A stretch of DNA of 64,000 bases, from NCBI RefSeq assembly GCF_001613545.1, contig NZ_BDCO01000003.1, positions 62,001-126,000 of the forward strand, given 5' to 3'. Numbering within the stretch: position 1 is the stretch's first letter; the number at the start of each line of letters is the position of its first letter. A model generated the notes under the pieces. The model searched no databases. It worked only from the letters and a program-made list of their open reading frames with translations, and was not told the origin of the DNA. A program made the translations under genes and the position numbers. Below are positions 42,661 to 53,238 of this stretch, piece after piece. Origin of the DNA: Terrimicrobium sacchariphilum (GTDB taxonomy: Bacteria > Verrucomicrobiota > Verrucomicrobiia > Chthoniobacterales > Terrimicrobiaceae).

Positions 42661-45126
42661 GTGGCCGAAGACAAGCAAACCCCCATGATGAAGCAGTATC
42701 TCGCCGCCCGGCGGGAACTGCCGCCGCGCACGATCCTCCTGTTCCGGCTCGGGGATTTCTACGAGATGTTCGGCGAGGACGCGAAGGAGGCGTCGGCCAT
42801 TCTCAATGTCGCGCTGACCAAGCGCGGCGAGATGCCCATGTGCGGGGTGCCTTCGCATTCGGCCCGTGGTTACATTGAAAAGCTGGTCAAAAGCGGCTGG
42901 CGCGTTGCCCTGTGCGATCAGGTGGGCGAGGTGCAGGCGGGCAAGCTCGTCCGCCGCGAACTGACCCAGGTGCTCAGCGCGGGTACGCTGGATGACTTTG
43001 GCCTCGATGACCGCAAGCCGAACTATCTCGCCGCCATCTGCCAGCGCAAGGACGGCATCGGCCTGGCGTATTGCGAGCTGAGCACGGGCGAATTTCGCGT
43101 GGCGGAGTTGCCGGACCTCGCCGCTGTTCTCAACGAACTGGCTCGCGTCTCTCCGGCGGAAACCATCGCGCCATCGCATCAGGAGGAGTTCTTTCGCGGC
43201 GTGGCCGGAGTGAACTTTCTCGACGGCTATATCTTTGAGCCCGAGCCCGCGGCGGAGGTGCTGCTGGAGCACTTCAAGGTGCACTCGCTTGATGGCTTCG
43301 GCGTAGCGGAAATGCGCGCAGCAGTGGGCGCGGCTGGGGCGCTCCTGCATTATCTGACCCGCCAGATGCGGCGCAGCGTCTCGCACCTCCGGCGGCTCCA
43401 GTCCTACCAGACAAGCCAATACCTTGTGCTCGACGCCGTCACGCAAGCCCACCTCGACCTGGTCGAGTCGCGCGGCGGGAGAGGCATGACGCTCCTCGGC
43501 GTGCTGGACCGTGCCGTGACGCCGATGGGCGCGCGCATGATCCGGGAATGGATTCTCCACCCCCTGCGCGATGTGGAGTCCATCGTCGCCCGCCAGCAGG
43601 CCATCGCCCGGCTGCTGGAGGATTCAATTCAACTTGGCAAACTCCGGGAGCATCTCGGCTCGATCCGCGACCTTGAGCGGGCCGCCTCGCGGCTCAATGG
43701 CTCGTCCGGCAATGCACGCGACCTTGCCGCGCTCGGGGCATCGCTTTCCCTCGTTCCCGCCGTGGCGGACGCCGCACGTGCGATTGGCAGCCCGTTGATC
43801 GATTCGCTTGCCGAACGTCTTTCGCCTCTGCCCGAGCTGGTGGAAAGTATCGCCCGCGCTGTGGTGGATGAGCCCCCGGCTCTTTTGCGGGAGGGTGGAT
43901 TTGTCCGCGACGGCTTTGATCCCGCGCTGGATGAGTTACGCTCCGCTTCCCGAGAGGGCAAGGACTGGATCGCCAATCTCCAGGAGCGCGAGATCACCCG
44001 CACGGGGATCAAGTCGCTCAAGGTGCGCTTCACCTCGGTCTTCGGCTATTTCATCGAGATCACGAAGGCCAATCTCCCGTCCGTCCCCGAGGATTATGTG
44101 CGCAAGCAGACGACAGTAAACGGCGAGCGATTCATCACCCCCGAGCTCAAGGAGATCGAAAACAAGATCCTCGGCGCCGACGAACGCGCCAAGGCTCGCG
44201 AGGCCGAAATTTTCCAGGAACTCCGCGCCCTCGTGGTAGGGCATCTTGCCGCGATCCAGGAGACCGCCGCCTCGCTGGCTTCCCTCGATGCCCTCGGTTC
44301 GCTGGCCGAGACGGCGCGCCAACTGCATTACTGCCGCCCGGTGGTGGATGATTCCGGGGTGCTGGAGATCGTGGAGGGACGCCACCCGATCCTCGACTTT
44401 CAATCCACCGGCGAGCGGTTTGTTCCGAACGACACCTCGCTGGACACCGACGGCCACCGTTTCGCCATCATCACGGGTCCGAATATGGCGGGTAAATCCA
44501 CCTACATCCGGCAGGTGGCCCTACTCACGCTCATGGCCCAGATCGGCAGCTACCTGCCCGCGCAATCCGCCCACGTCGGGCTGGTCGATCGTATCTTCAC
44601 GCGCGTGGGTGCGAGCGACGATCTCACCAAGGGGCAGAGCACCTTCATGGTCGAGATGAACGAGACGGCGAACATCCTCAACAACGCCACCGGCAGCAGC
44701 CTTGTCATCCTGGATGAAATCGGGCGCGGCACGTCGACCTTCGACGGTCTCTCCATCGCCTGGAGCGTGGCCGAGCATCTGCACGATGTGATCGGCTGCC
44801 GCACGCTCTTTGCCACCCACTATCATGAGATCACCGATCTCGAGCGCACTCGCTCTGGGGTGCTGAATCTCAATGTCGCCGTACGCGAGTGGAACGATCA
44901 GGTCATCTTCCTGCGCAAGATCCTCGAGGGTCGCGCGGACCAGAGCTACGGCATCCAGGTCGCCCGGCTGGCAGGATTGCCTGATGTCGTGCTGAACCGT
45001 GCCAAGGAAATCCTCAACAACCTGGAAAAAGCAGAACTTAACGCCGAGGGCGAGCCGGTTATTGCCCGCTCCCGCCGGAAAAAGGCGGCGATTCAGAACG
45101 GGCTCGATCAGCTCAATCTGATCTAG
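42661..45126 (+). CDS. mutS: DNA mismatch repair protein MutS
   Basis: 821 aa, GTG start. Mismatch-binding domain with the Phe-x-Glu motif (Phe33, Glu35 in GDFYEMFGED), connector and lever domains, clamp (about 400 to 530) and ATPase domain with Walker A GPNMAGKST (606-614), VILDEIGRGTSTFDG and a LFATHYHE switch. Length is slightly below E. coli MutS (853) but complete. It starts 24 bp after thiG. mutL is not in the window. Confidence 0.96.
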   Translation: MAEDKQTPMMKQYLAARRELPPRTILLFRLGDFYEMFGEDAKEASAILNVALTKRGEMPMCGVPSHSARGYIEKLVKSGWRVALCDQVGEVQAGKLVRRELTQVLSAGTLDDFGLDDRKPNYLAAICQRKDGIGLAYCELSTGEFRVAELPDLAAVLNELARVSPAETIAPSHQEEFFRGVAGVNFLDGYIFEPEPAAEVLLEHFKVHSLDGFGVAEMRAAVGAAGALLHYLTRQMRRSVSHLRRLQSYQTSQYLVLDAVTQAHLDLVESRGGRGMTLLGVLDRAVTPMGARMIREWILHPLRDVESIVARQQAIARLLEDSIQLGKLREHLGSIRDLERAASRLNGSSGNARDLAALGASLSLVPAVADAARAIGSPLIDSLAERLSPLPELVESIARAVVDEPPALLREGGFVRDGFDPALDELRSASREGKDWIANLQEREITRTGIKSLKVRFTSVFGYFIEITKANLPSVPEDYVRKQTTVNGERFITPELKEIENKILGADERAKAREAEIFQELRALVVGHLAAIQETAASLASLDALGSLAETARQLHYCRPVVDDSGVLEIVEGRHPILDFQSTGERFVPNDTSLDTDGHRFAIITGPNMAGKSTYIRQVALLTLMAQIGSYLPAQSAHVGLVDRIFTRVGASDDLTKGQSTFMVEMNETANILNNATGSSLVILDEIGRGTSTFDGLSIAWSVAEHLHDVIGCRTLFATHYHEITDLERTRSGVLNLNVAVREWNDQVIFLRKILEGRADQSYGIQVARLAGLPDVVLNRAKEILNNLEKAELNAEGEPVIARSRRKKAAIQNGLDQLNLI

Positions 45127-45187
45127 GGCGCTGGGGGCGGATATATTTTTCGTTGCCGCGTCTGGTGGTTCCTGCGCTTCTATTTCC

Positions 45188-46486
45188 GTGAAACTCGAAG
45201 TGCGGCGCAATCTCTCCCAGATCGCCGGAACCGCGTTGATCGGCCTCTGCGCCGGTCTCGTGGCGGTCTTTTTCCACATCGCGATGGAACGGACCTTTGA
45301 CTATCTGATCCGAACACCCTCGACTCAAAACCACTGGTGGTTTGGCTACACGACGATCTTCCTGATGGTCGCAGGCGCGGCCTTGACGGGGTTCCTCATT
45401 TCCCGTTTCGCTCCGGATGCGCCGGGCAGCGGAATTCCGCAGGTCAAGGCGGCCTATCACTCCGGGCGACTCGATTTTTCCTGGAACCTGATCTGGGTGA
45501 AATTCCTCGGGGGCGTGCTCTCGATCGGTACGGGTTCCAGTCTGGGCCGTGAAGGCCCCACGATCCACATCGGCGCAGCCATCGCGAGCAAGGTGGCGAA
45601 CATTCTCGGTGAGGACAAGGCGGCCAAGGCCAATGCGGTGTGCGCAGGCTCGGCAGCTGGACTCTCGGCTGCCTTCAACAGTCCGCTGGCGGGTGTCACC
45701 CTCGTGCTGGAGGAAATCGCCGGAGGCAAGAACCAGCATAAATTCGCCGGGCGGTCGCTGCTCGCCGCCGCCCTCGCGGCCAGCGTGGTGTTTTTCCTGA
45801 GCCATGACCAGGCATGTCTGCCCATCGGGAAGGATCTGCTGTTGTCGTGGAAAGTGATGGCGCTCGCCCCGGTGGTGGCGATTTTCTCCGGGTTCTGCGG
45901 GCTGACTTTTCAGTATTTCACCTTGCGGCTGCGCAATCGCATGAAGCACATCAAGCTGCCGATGCCCTTCAAGCTGGCGCTGGGGGCCTTCCTGGCCGGT
46001 CTGGTGGCGCTGCTCTGTTTCCGCCTCGTAGGGTACGTGGGGGTTTTTGCACTGGGCGAGGTGACCTTGCAAAAGGCGCTCAACCATGAGGTCATCTGGC
46101 AGGCGGCCCTAGTGCTGCTCATAGGCAAGATCATCGCGACGAGCCTTTGCTATGGCACGGGCGGCTGCGGCGGCATCTTTGCCCCCATCGTCTTCTTTGG
46201 CGCGATGGCGGGGCTGGTGGTTGGAGGGGTGGCCACTCCCTTCCTGGCGCTCACGCCCGATGACCAGGTGCTTCTCGCTCTCGTCGGCATCACGGGAGCT
46301 CTCGGAGCAGTCGTTCGCGCGCCCATCACGTCCATCCTTATCGTGATGGAGATGACATGGCAGATTCATGTATTGCCTGCCCTCATGATCGCGGCGGTGA
46401 TTTCGGTCTTTCTCAATCGCACCTGCTTCCAGGCCAACTTCTACGATGCCGCACTCCTGCAGGATGGCATCAAGATTCCTGATTGA
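45188..46486 (+). CDS. ClC-family chloride channel/transporter
   Basis: 432 aa, about ten to twelve membrane helices. The three selectivity signatures are present: GSGIPQVK (80-87), GREGPTIHIG (120-129) and GGCGGIFAP. Glu122 in GREGP is the gating glutamate that also exchanges protons, which fits an H+/Cl- antiporter rather than a passive channel. No CBS domains. GTG start. It is followed by an SDR gene 2 bp downstream, so co-transcribed; the link in function is not obvious. Confidence 0.92.
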   Translation: MKLEVRRNLSQIAGTALIGLCAGLVAVFFHIAMERTFDYLIRTPSTQNHWWFGYTTIFLMVAGAALTGFLISRFAPDAPGSGIPQVKAAYHSGRLDFSWNLIWVKFLGGVLSIGTGSSLGREGPTIHIGAAIASKVANILGEDKAAKANAVCAGSAAGLSAAFNSPLAGVTLVLEEIAGGKNQHKFAGRSLLAAALAASVVFFLSHDQACLPIGKDLLLSWKVMALAPVVAIFSGFCGLTFQYFTLRLRNRMKHIKLPMPFKLALGAFLAGLVALLCFRLVGYVGVFALGEVTLQKALNHEVIWQAALVLLIGKIIATSLCYGTGGCGGIFAPIVFFGAMAGLVVGGVATPFLALTPDDQVLLALVGITGALGAVVRAPITSILIVMEMTWQIHVLPALMIAAVISVFLNRTCFQANFYDAALLQDGIKIPD

Positions 46487-46488
46487 TC

Positions 46489-47172
46489 ATGGCGGGCATT
46501 GTTCTCATCACAGGCGCCGCGCGCGGCATCGGTCGGGGACTGGCGAAGAAATTTGCGGCGGAAGGCTGGCTGGTGCTGGCCGCTGCGCGACGCACGACCG
46601 ATGTCTCGCTCGATCCGGCCATTCACGCGATTCCCCTGGATGTGCTTTCCGACGATTCCGTGAGCAGTGCAGCGGCTACGATAGCGGCGGGCTATCCCTG
46701 CATCGACATGTTGATCAACAATACAGCGGTTTTCCCAGGTGAGGGCAATGAGCGGTTGGAGGACATTCCCGCGGAGTGGTTTGAGGACGCCTTTGCCACC
46801 AATGTTGTCGGGGTGATCCGGGTGACCCGGGCGTTTCTGCCGTTGCTACGGAAATCCGCCTCCGCCCGTATCATCAACATCTCCTCCGGAGCGGGCACGG
46901 TTTCGGAAAAGACCGATTCGGCCTACTATCCCTATAGCGTCTCAAAGGCAGCGCTGAACATGCTGACGCGTGCAATGGCGGCTGAGTACCGGGAGGAGAA
47001 AATCCCAGTGTTTGCTCTCAGCCCGGGATGGGTAAAAACAGATATGGGCGGCTCCGCCGCGCCGTTGAGCGTGGAGGAATCCGCCGGATCTCTTTTCCAG
47101 ACGACGACCCGGCTCGAATTGGAGAAAAGCGGAGGTTTCTTCGGGCGCGATGGCGAGGTTTACCCTTGGTAA
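46489..47172 (+). CDS. Short-chain dehydrogenase/reductase
   Basis: 227 aa classical SDR. Cofactor loop LITGAARGIGRGL (TGxxxGIG), NNTAVF (NNAG-like), Ser in IINISSGAG and the Y-x-x-x-K active site YSVSK. The C-terminal FGRDGEVYPW suggests a CsgA/sepiapterin-like subgroup. Substrate unknown. An in-frame TTG at 46483 could also start it. Confidence 0.85.
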   Translation: MAGIVLITGAARGIGRGLAKKFAAEGWLVLAAARRTTDVSLDPAIHAIPLDVLSDDSVSSAAATIAAGYPCIDMLINNTAVFPGEGNERLEDIPAEWFEDAFATNVVGVIRVTRAFLPLLRKSASARIINISSGAGTVSEKTDSAYYPYSVSKAALNMLTRAMAAEYREEKIPVFALSPGWVKTDMGGSAAPLSVEESAGSLFQTTTRLELEKSGGFFGRDGEVYPW

Positions 47173-47175
47173 CGC

Positions 47176-47517
47176 TCAGGCGTTTCGTTGGATGCGCACC
47201 TCGGCTACGGCCTTCTCAAAGCTCAGCGTCGCATCGCCCAACAAGGCGGTGGCGTCGATGAGCGAGCCGGTTTTTGCATTTTGCTCCAGGGTTGCCGCAG
47301 CACGGCTCACGCCGACGAACCCAAAGTTCGCGGAACTTCCCTTGATCTGATGTGCGACCTTGGCGGCGGCTGAGGCGTCTCCTGCCAATACTTTATCCCG
47401 CAACTGCGAGAGGAGGGTTGGCATTTCCGAGACGAACTCCCGGTAGATCTCCACAAAATCGGGGGTGAAACCGTCGGCGATCATGTCGAGTTGTTCCCAA
47501 TCGATCAGCGCAGACAT
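47176..47517 (-). CDS. Histidine phosphotransfer (HPt) domain protein
   Basis: 113 aa four-helix HPt domain. Phospho-accepting His56 lies in VAHQIKGSSANFGF (family H-x-L-K-G-S-S). It relays phosphate from a hybrid kinase receiver to a response regulator. No kinase or regulator adjoins it. The hybrid kinases at 5098 and 61220 both end in receivers and need such a partner; a link is inference only. The frame extends to 47652 without HPt sequence. Confidence 0.86.
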   Translation of the reverse strand: MSALIDWEQLDMIADGFTPDFVEIYREFVSEMPTLLSQLRDKVLAGDASAAAKVAHQIKGSSANFGFVGVSRAAATLEQNAKTGSLIDATALLGDATLSFEKAVAEVRIQRNA

Positions 47518-47587
47518 CGTGGTGGGATTATGCAATGGGATGCGTTGTGGCTCAAGGAGATTAACTCGGGTGTGGCTGGGATCTCTT

Positions 47588-48166
47588 CTATGTCCATAGA
47601 GCTTTGGCGGCCAGACTCTTTGCAAGGAGTTTGAGGTACTTGGAGCGAGCAATCTCCCGGGCGCCGAATCGTTTCAGGTGAGGTGTCACCCACTGCGTAT
47701 CGAGGAGGAGAAAACCGCCGCTTCGAAGCCGCTCCACCAGGCGTACCAGAGCGACCTTGGATGCGCCCGATACGTAATGGAACATCGACTCTCCAAAAAA
47801 TGCTGCACCCAGCCGCACGCCATAAAGCCCCCCAGCGAGCTTGCCATCGCGCCAGACTTCCACCGAGTGCGCGGCGCCATTGCGGTGCAGGGCGAGGTAG
47901 CTGCGGATGAGAGTCTCGTCGATCCAGGTTTCCTCCCGTTGTCCGCAGGCTCTCATCACGGTCTCGAAGCAGGTATCGATCCGGATTTCCCAGGCTGGGT
48001 CGTCCAGGGTTTTGAGGGTTCCATGGGGGATGTGAAAGTCTTCCAGCGGGACGATGCCTCGAGGGTCGGGGGAGAAGCAGCGGATCGACCCATCGGCCAT
48101 GGCCATGGGGAACCATCCGGAAGCATACAAACCAAGAAGCTGCTCCGACGGAATGATAGTTGCCAT
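47588..48166 (-). CDS. aat: Leucyl/phenylalanyl-tRNA-protein transferase
   Basis: Adds Leu or Phe to N-terminal Arg/Lys of proteins, marking them for ClpS-ClpAP (N-end rule). 192 aa from ATG 48166. Signatures: GLYASGWFPMA, FSPDPRGI, the AFFGESMFHYVSGASKVAL block and LLLDTQWVTPHLKRFGA. The usual length is near 230; this copy is at the short end but has all conserved blocks. Confidence 0.93.
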   Translation of the reverse strand: MATIIPSEQLLGLYASGWFPMAMADGSIRCFSPDPRGIVPLEDFHIPHGTLKTLDDPAWEIRIDTCFETVMRACGQREETWIDETLIRSYLALHRNGAAHSVEVWRDGKLAGGLYGVRLGAAFFGESMFHYVSGASKVALVRLVERLRSGGFLLLDTQWVTPHLKRFGAREIARSKYLKLLAKSLAAKALWT

Positions 48167-48195
48167 AAGAGGGTCGTCCTTTCTAATATCCGCGC

Positions 48196-48372
48196 GTGAG
48201 ATGCGTGACAATTTTAATGGGCATTATGTCCCTGCTCCTCGTTGGCGGCTGTTCCGTAGCGGAACAGGACGTGAGCGACGTGGGTCAGCGATTCCAGCAA
48301 GGCATTCAGGGCCAGGGACGTATCGTGCCAAATAATCCCACTGCCGACAGCTTCGGCTCCGACTACCAGTAA
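48196..48372 (+). CDS. Small lipoprotein, function unknown
   Basis: 58 aa from a GTG start. Hydrophobic signal with lipobox LLVGGC (Cys19), then a 39-residue polar tail rich in Q, G and D that ends DYQ. It sits between aat (divergent) and guaA (26 bp downstream). The lipobox and reading-frame length support it, but no homology is recognised and an ATG at 48217 is an alternative start. Confidence 0.62.
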   Translation: MRCVTILMGIMSLLLVGGCSVAEQDVSDVGQRFQQGIQGQGRIVPNNPTADSFGSDYQ

Positions 48373-48398
48373 CCAAGCATCTCCGCTCCACAACTCTC

Positions 48399-49963
<1,565 letters not shown>

Positions 49964-49973
<10 letters not shown>

Positions 49974-50452
49974 CCCGAGCCATCTATCCCGGCAGCTTCG
50001 ATCCGATCACGCTCGGCCATCTGGATATCATCCTCCGGGCGCGTCGGATGTTTGACTCCGTGATCGTGGCGGTCGCCTTCAATGAGGCGAAAAAGCCCCT
50101 TTTCACCGAGCAGGAACGTATCGAAATGGTCGAGGAAGCCCTTGGGGGCGCTCCCGGTATCGAGGTGCGTCTGCTCGATGGGCTGCTTGTGGATTTTGCA
50201 CGTGATCAGGAGGCGTATGTCATCGTGCGCGGATTACGGGCGGTGTCGGACTTTGAGTTTGAGTTCCAAATGGCGTTGATGAACCGGCGGCTGGAACCCC
50301 GGCTCGAGACCATTTTCCTCACGCCGAAGGAGGATTACACTTATCTCAGCTCCCGCATCGTCAAGGAAGTGGCCAAGCTCGGGGGCGATGTACGCCCTTT
50401 TGTGCCGCCTAACGTTGTGCGTCTGCTCAAGGAGAAGTATTCTAGGGAATGA
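49964..50452 (+). CDS. coaD: Phosphopantetheine adenylyltransferase
   Basis: Fourth step of coenzyme A synthesis. 162 aa: [18 protein letters not shown] with the (H/T)xGH motif [26 protein letters not shown] and [17 protein letters not shown], all family-typical. Overlaps guaA by 10 bp and the DUF177 gene by 4 bp (ATGA). Confidence 0.96.
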
Positions 50453-50898
50453 AAGTCCATCTGCACCAGATCCCCCAGGGCGGTACTTTGCTGATCGAGG
50501 GGGAGGAGGACGCATCGTTCCTCGGCCTCGAGGAGGCGGATGCCAAAGCGCTGTCGCCCGTCCGTTACGCGCTCGATGTCGGCTTGTCCGATGGCGGGCT
50601 TTTTGCCACCGGGTGGCTGGAAGTCGAGGTCGAGCTTCGTTGCGTCGCCTGTCTCGAAACCTTTCCCACGAAGGTCCGAATCGACCCTTTTGCCCTCCAA
50701 AAAGAGTTGGATGGACGAGAGTTGGTTGACTTGACGGAGGAGATTCGAGAAGATATTCATCTTGCCCTTCCCTCGTACCCACGATGTGATGCCGAGGGGG
50801 AAAGGGCGTGTCCAGCCAGCTTTCCGCGGGCGTCTGCAACCGAGTCGTCAGGCGCTGTTGCTTGGGATGCCTTGGACAAACTGAAAAATAAAGACTGA
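50449..50898 (+). CDS. DUF177/YceD-family protein
   Basis: 149 aa. The C-x2-C in LRCVACLE and the following (F)-x-L-x-x-E-L-DGRELVDLTEEIREDI-x-LALP block are typical of YceD/DUF177, which nearly always precedes rpmF and is linked to 23S rRNA or ribosome assembly. A fairly divergent C-terminus (about 115 to 149) carries two more cysteines. Two base pairs separate it from rpmF. Confidence 0.88.
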   Translation: MKVHLHQIPQGGTLLIEGEEDASFLGLEEADAKALSPVRYALDVGLSDGGLFATGWLEVEVELRCVACLETFPTKVRIDPFALQKELDGRELVDLTEEIREDIHLALPSYPRCDAEGERACPASFPRASATESSGAVAWDALDKLKNKD

Positions 50899-50900
50899 TT

Positions 50901-51086
50901 ATGGGAGTTCCTAAACGTAAAACCTCTAAGATGCGCCTTCGCACCCGCAAGGCGGCCAACCGCTGGCATGCGCCGAAGCTTTCGAAGTGCCCGCAGTGCG
51001 GCGCCGCCGCGCGCTCGCATACCGCTTGCCCGGCTTGCGGATATTACAAGGGACGCCAGGTCCTGACCGTCGACGCTGCTGAATAA
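50901..51086 (+). CDS. rpmF: Large ribosomal subunit protein bL32
   Basis: 61 aa. MGVPKRKTSKMRLRTRKAAN start and a complete zinc-type C-x2-C ... C-x2-C (CPQC, CPAC), so this is the zinc-containing C+ form. Classic DUF177-rpmF-plsX-fabH cluster. Confidence 0.97.
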   Translation: MGVPKRKTSKMRLRTRKAANRWHAPKLSKCPQCGAAARSHTACPACGYYKGRQVLTVDAAE

Positions 51087-51141
51087 GTAGTTCCCGGCGC
51101 GCCATGGCTGGTTTGTTCAGCACAGTCGCAAAAATAGATCA

Positions 51142-51170
51142 AGGGGCCGCTTGTCGGCCCTTCCTCTTTC
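51142..51170 (+). terminator. Hairpin between rpmF and plsX
   Basis: GGGCCG (51144-51149) pairs perfectly with CGGCCC (51155-51160) around CTTGT, and A-G/T-T pairs may extend it to 8 bp. A pyrimidine-rich TTCCTCTTTC follows, then the plsX ATG at 51172. It could be a partial terminator that reduces read-through from rpmF, or a structure that controls plsX translation. Confidence 0.5.
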
Positions 51171-51171
51171 A

Positions 51172-52191
51172 ATGAGGCTGGCTCTGGATGCCATGGGGGG
51201 TGATTATGCCCCCGCGAACCCCGTTGCGGGCGTCGTCCAGGCGCTGCGCCAGTATCCCGATTTCACCGTCATTCTCGTCGGCGACGAAGCCAAGGTCCGT
51301 GCGGAGGTAGCGAAGCACGACCTGAGCGGAGTCGCCGATCGCGTCTCGTACCATCATGCCTCGCAGGTCGTGGAGATGGGCGAGAGCGGACTCGAGAGTG
51401 TACGGAAGAAGAAGGATTCCTCGGTCAGTCGTGCGATTGATCTCATCAAGGAAGGGAAGGCGGATGCCGTGGTATCCGCCGGACATACCGGCGCGCTCGT
51501 CGCCGCCGCGACGATCAAGCTGAGAACCCTGAGCGGGATTCACCGCCCCGGGCTTGCTGTCGTGATCCCGGCCGATCCCAAAGGGTTTCTGCTCATCGAT
51601 GCAGGGGCCAATATCGATCCGGCTCCCGAGCATATCGTAGGCTACTCGATCATGGGCAGCATCTACGTGCGCGAGATCCTGGGGTACAAGGAGCCCCGCG
51701 TCGGGCTGATGTCCATCGGCACCGAGGCGAGCAAAGGCAACGAATTTACCAAGTCCTGCTACGAACTCCTCGAGCAGGCGCCCATTAATTTCGCCGGCAA
51801 CGTCGAGGGGCATGGGCTTTTTAAAGACCCTGTCGAGGTCGTCGTATGCGACGGCTTTGTGGGCAACATCCTCCTCAAGACCGTGGAAGGGCTGGCCAAG
51901 TCGCTCTTCCAGTGGATCAAGAAGGAGATCGTGAAATCTCCCGTCCGCATGCTGGGCGCGTGGCTGACCAAAGGCGCGTTCCAGGCGATTCGCAAGCAGA
52001 CCAGCACCGACGAGTATGGCGGCAGCCCGCTGCTCGGAGTGAACGGCGTTTGCATCAAGGCCCACGGCAACTCCTCTCCGACGGCCATCAAGAATGCGGT
52101 GCGCGTTGCGCGCGAATTTGTTGCCCAACGGGTCAATGAGCGCATAGTAGAGGCCATCGATACCCATCATGAAAAACTCGCCGCGCAGTAA
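51172..52191 (+). CDS. plsX: Phosphate acyltransferase PlsX
   Basis: Makes acyl-phosphate from acyl-ACP for phospholipid synthesis. 339 aa from ATG 51172 (TTG 51151 is a weaker option inside the hairpin). Family blocks: RLALDAMGGDYAP, then VVSAGHTGALVAAA, then IDAGANIDPAPEHIV, then VCDGFVGNILLKTVEG. Its 3' end overlaps fabH by 23 bp. Confidence 0.96.
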   Translation: MRLALDAMGGDYAPANPVAGVVQALRQYPDFTVILVGDEAKVRAEVAKHDLSGVADRVSYHHASQVVEMGESGLESVRKKKDSSVSRAIDLIKEGKADAVVSAGHTGALVAAATIKLRTLSGIHRPGLAVVIPADPKGFLLIDAGANIDPAPEHIVGYSIMGSIYVREILGYKEPRVGLMSIGTEASKGNEFTKSCYELLEQAPINFAGNVEGHGLFKDPVEVVVCDGFVGNILLKTVEGLAKSLFQWIKKEIVKSPVRMLGAWLTKGAFQAIRKQTSTDEYGGSPLLGVNGVCIKAHGNSSPTAIKNAVRVAREFVAQRVNERIVEAIDTHHEKLAAQ

Positions 52192-53185
52192 AGTGCGCAA
52201 GCCCTCCCGCGCCGTTTCCATCGTCGGAACCGGCAGCTATGTTCCCGAGAAGGTTCTCACCAACGCAGAACTGGAAAAGATGGTCGATACCACGGATGAG
52301 TGGATCGTCTCCCGTACGGGCATCAAGGAGCGCCGCATCGCTGCCGAGGGAGAATTCACCAGCCACATGGCGACCAAGGCCGCCCAGCGCGCCATGGAGC
52401 AGGCGGGAGTGACGGCAGAGGAGATTCAGCTCATCGTCGTGGCCACGGTCACTCCGGACACCTTTTTTCCTTCGACCGCCTGCCATGTCCAGCGTCAGCT
52501 GGGGGCAAAGAATGCGGCCTGTTTCGATATTTCCGCGGCTTGTTCGGGATTTCTCTACGGCATCGAGGTTGCGCAGCAGTTCATCAGCAATCACACCTAC
52601 GAGACCATTCTCGTCATCGGTGCGGATCGTCTCAGCTCCATCGTCAACTGGAATGACCGCAATACCTGCGTGCTCTTCGGCGACGGAGCGGGAGCTGCCA
52701 TCCTGCGCTATCGCGCTGAATCCCATGGTGTTATCAATACCTTTATGGGGAGCGATGGCAACTACGGCGACATCCTGCACATGCCGGGTGGCGGTTGCGC
52801 CGTGCCGATCACCGCAGAGAATGTCGACCAACGCCTGAACACCCTGCACATGAACGGTCGTGAGACCTTCAAGCAGGCTGTCATTTCCATGATGGCTGCG
52901 GCCAACACGGCGCTGGATCGCGCCGGTCTCAAGGTGGAGGATCTTACCTGCGTGATTCCTCACCAGGCCAATCTCCGCATCATCGAGGCCCTGGCCGATC
53001 GTATGGACCTGCCGCTCGAGCGATTCCACATGAACCTCGACAAATACGGTAATACCTCCGCGGCGGCGGTCGCGATCGCCCTCGACGAGGCCAATCGACT
53101 CGGCCGGTTCAAGGTCGGCGATTATATTCTCATGGTGGTCTTTGGCGGCGGTCTGACCTACGCCAGTTCTGTCGTCCAGTGGTAG
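52169..53185 (+). CDS. fabH: 3-oxoacyl-ACP synthase III
   Basis: Starts fatty-acid synthesis by condensing acetyl-CoA with malonyl-ACP. 338 aa with the Cys-His-Asn triad: Cys125 (AACSGF), His265 (IPHQAN), Asn295 (YGNTSAA). N-terminal VGTGSYVPEKVLTNAELEKM is typical. The start lies inside plsX (23 bp overlap). An about 12-residue basic head precedes the usual start, so a later start at residue 15 or so cannot be excluded. Confidence 0.95.
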   Translation: MKNSPRSKVRKPSRAVSIVGTGSYVPEKVLTNAELEKMVDTTDEWIVSRTGIKERRIAAEGEFTSHMATKAAQRAMEQAGVTAEEIQLIVVATVTPDTFFPSTACHVQRQLGAKNAACFDISAACSGFLYGIEVAQQFISNHTYETILVIGADRLSSIVNWNDRNTCVLFGDGAGAAILRYRAESHGVINTFMGSDGNYGDILHMPGGGCAVPITAENVDQRLNTLHMNGRETFKQAVISMMAAANTALDRAGLKVEDLTCVIPHQANLRIIEALADRMDLPLERFHMNLDKYGNTSAAAVAIALDEANRLGRFKVGDYILMVVFGGGLTYASSVVQW

Positions 53186-53238
53186 GGCAGGGGCTTTCCG
53201 CCCTCGCTTCCCGTCGGAAGATGTGCCAGCTTTAAGCC

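Noticed and set aside
41890-43560. 556-codon minus-strand frame across thiG and mutS
   Set aside because: Antisense to two certain genes; composition typical of a GC-rich shadow frame.
47176-47652. HPt protein with a 45-residue N-terminal extension
   Set aside because: The extension runs through the 3' end of aat and the gap with no domain; ATG 47517 gives a normal HPt.
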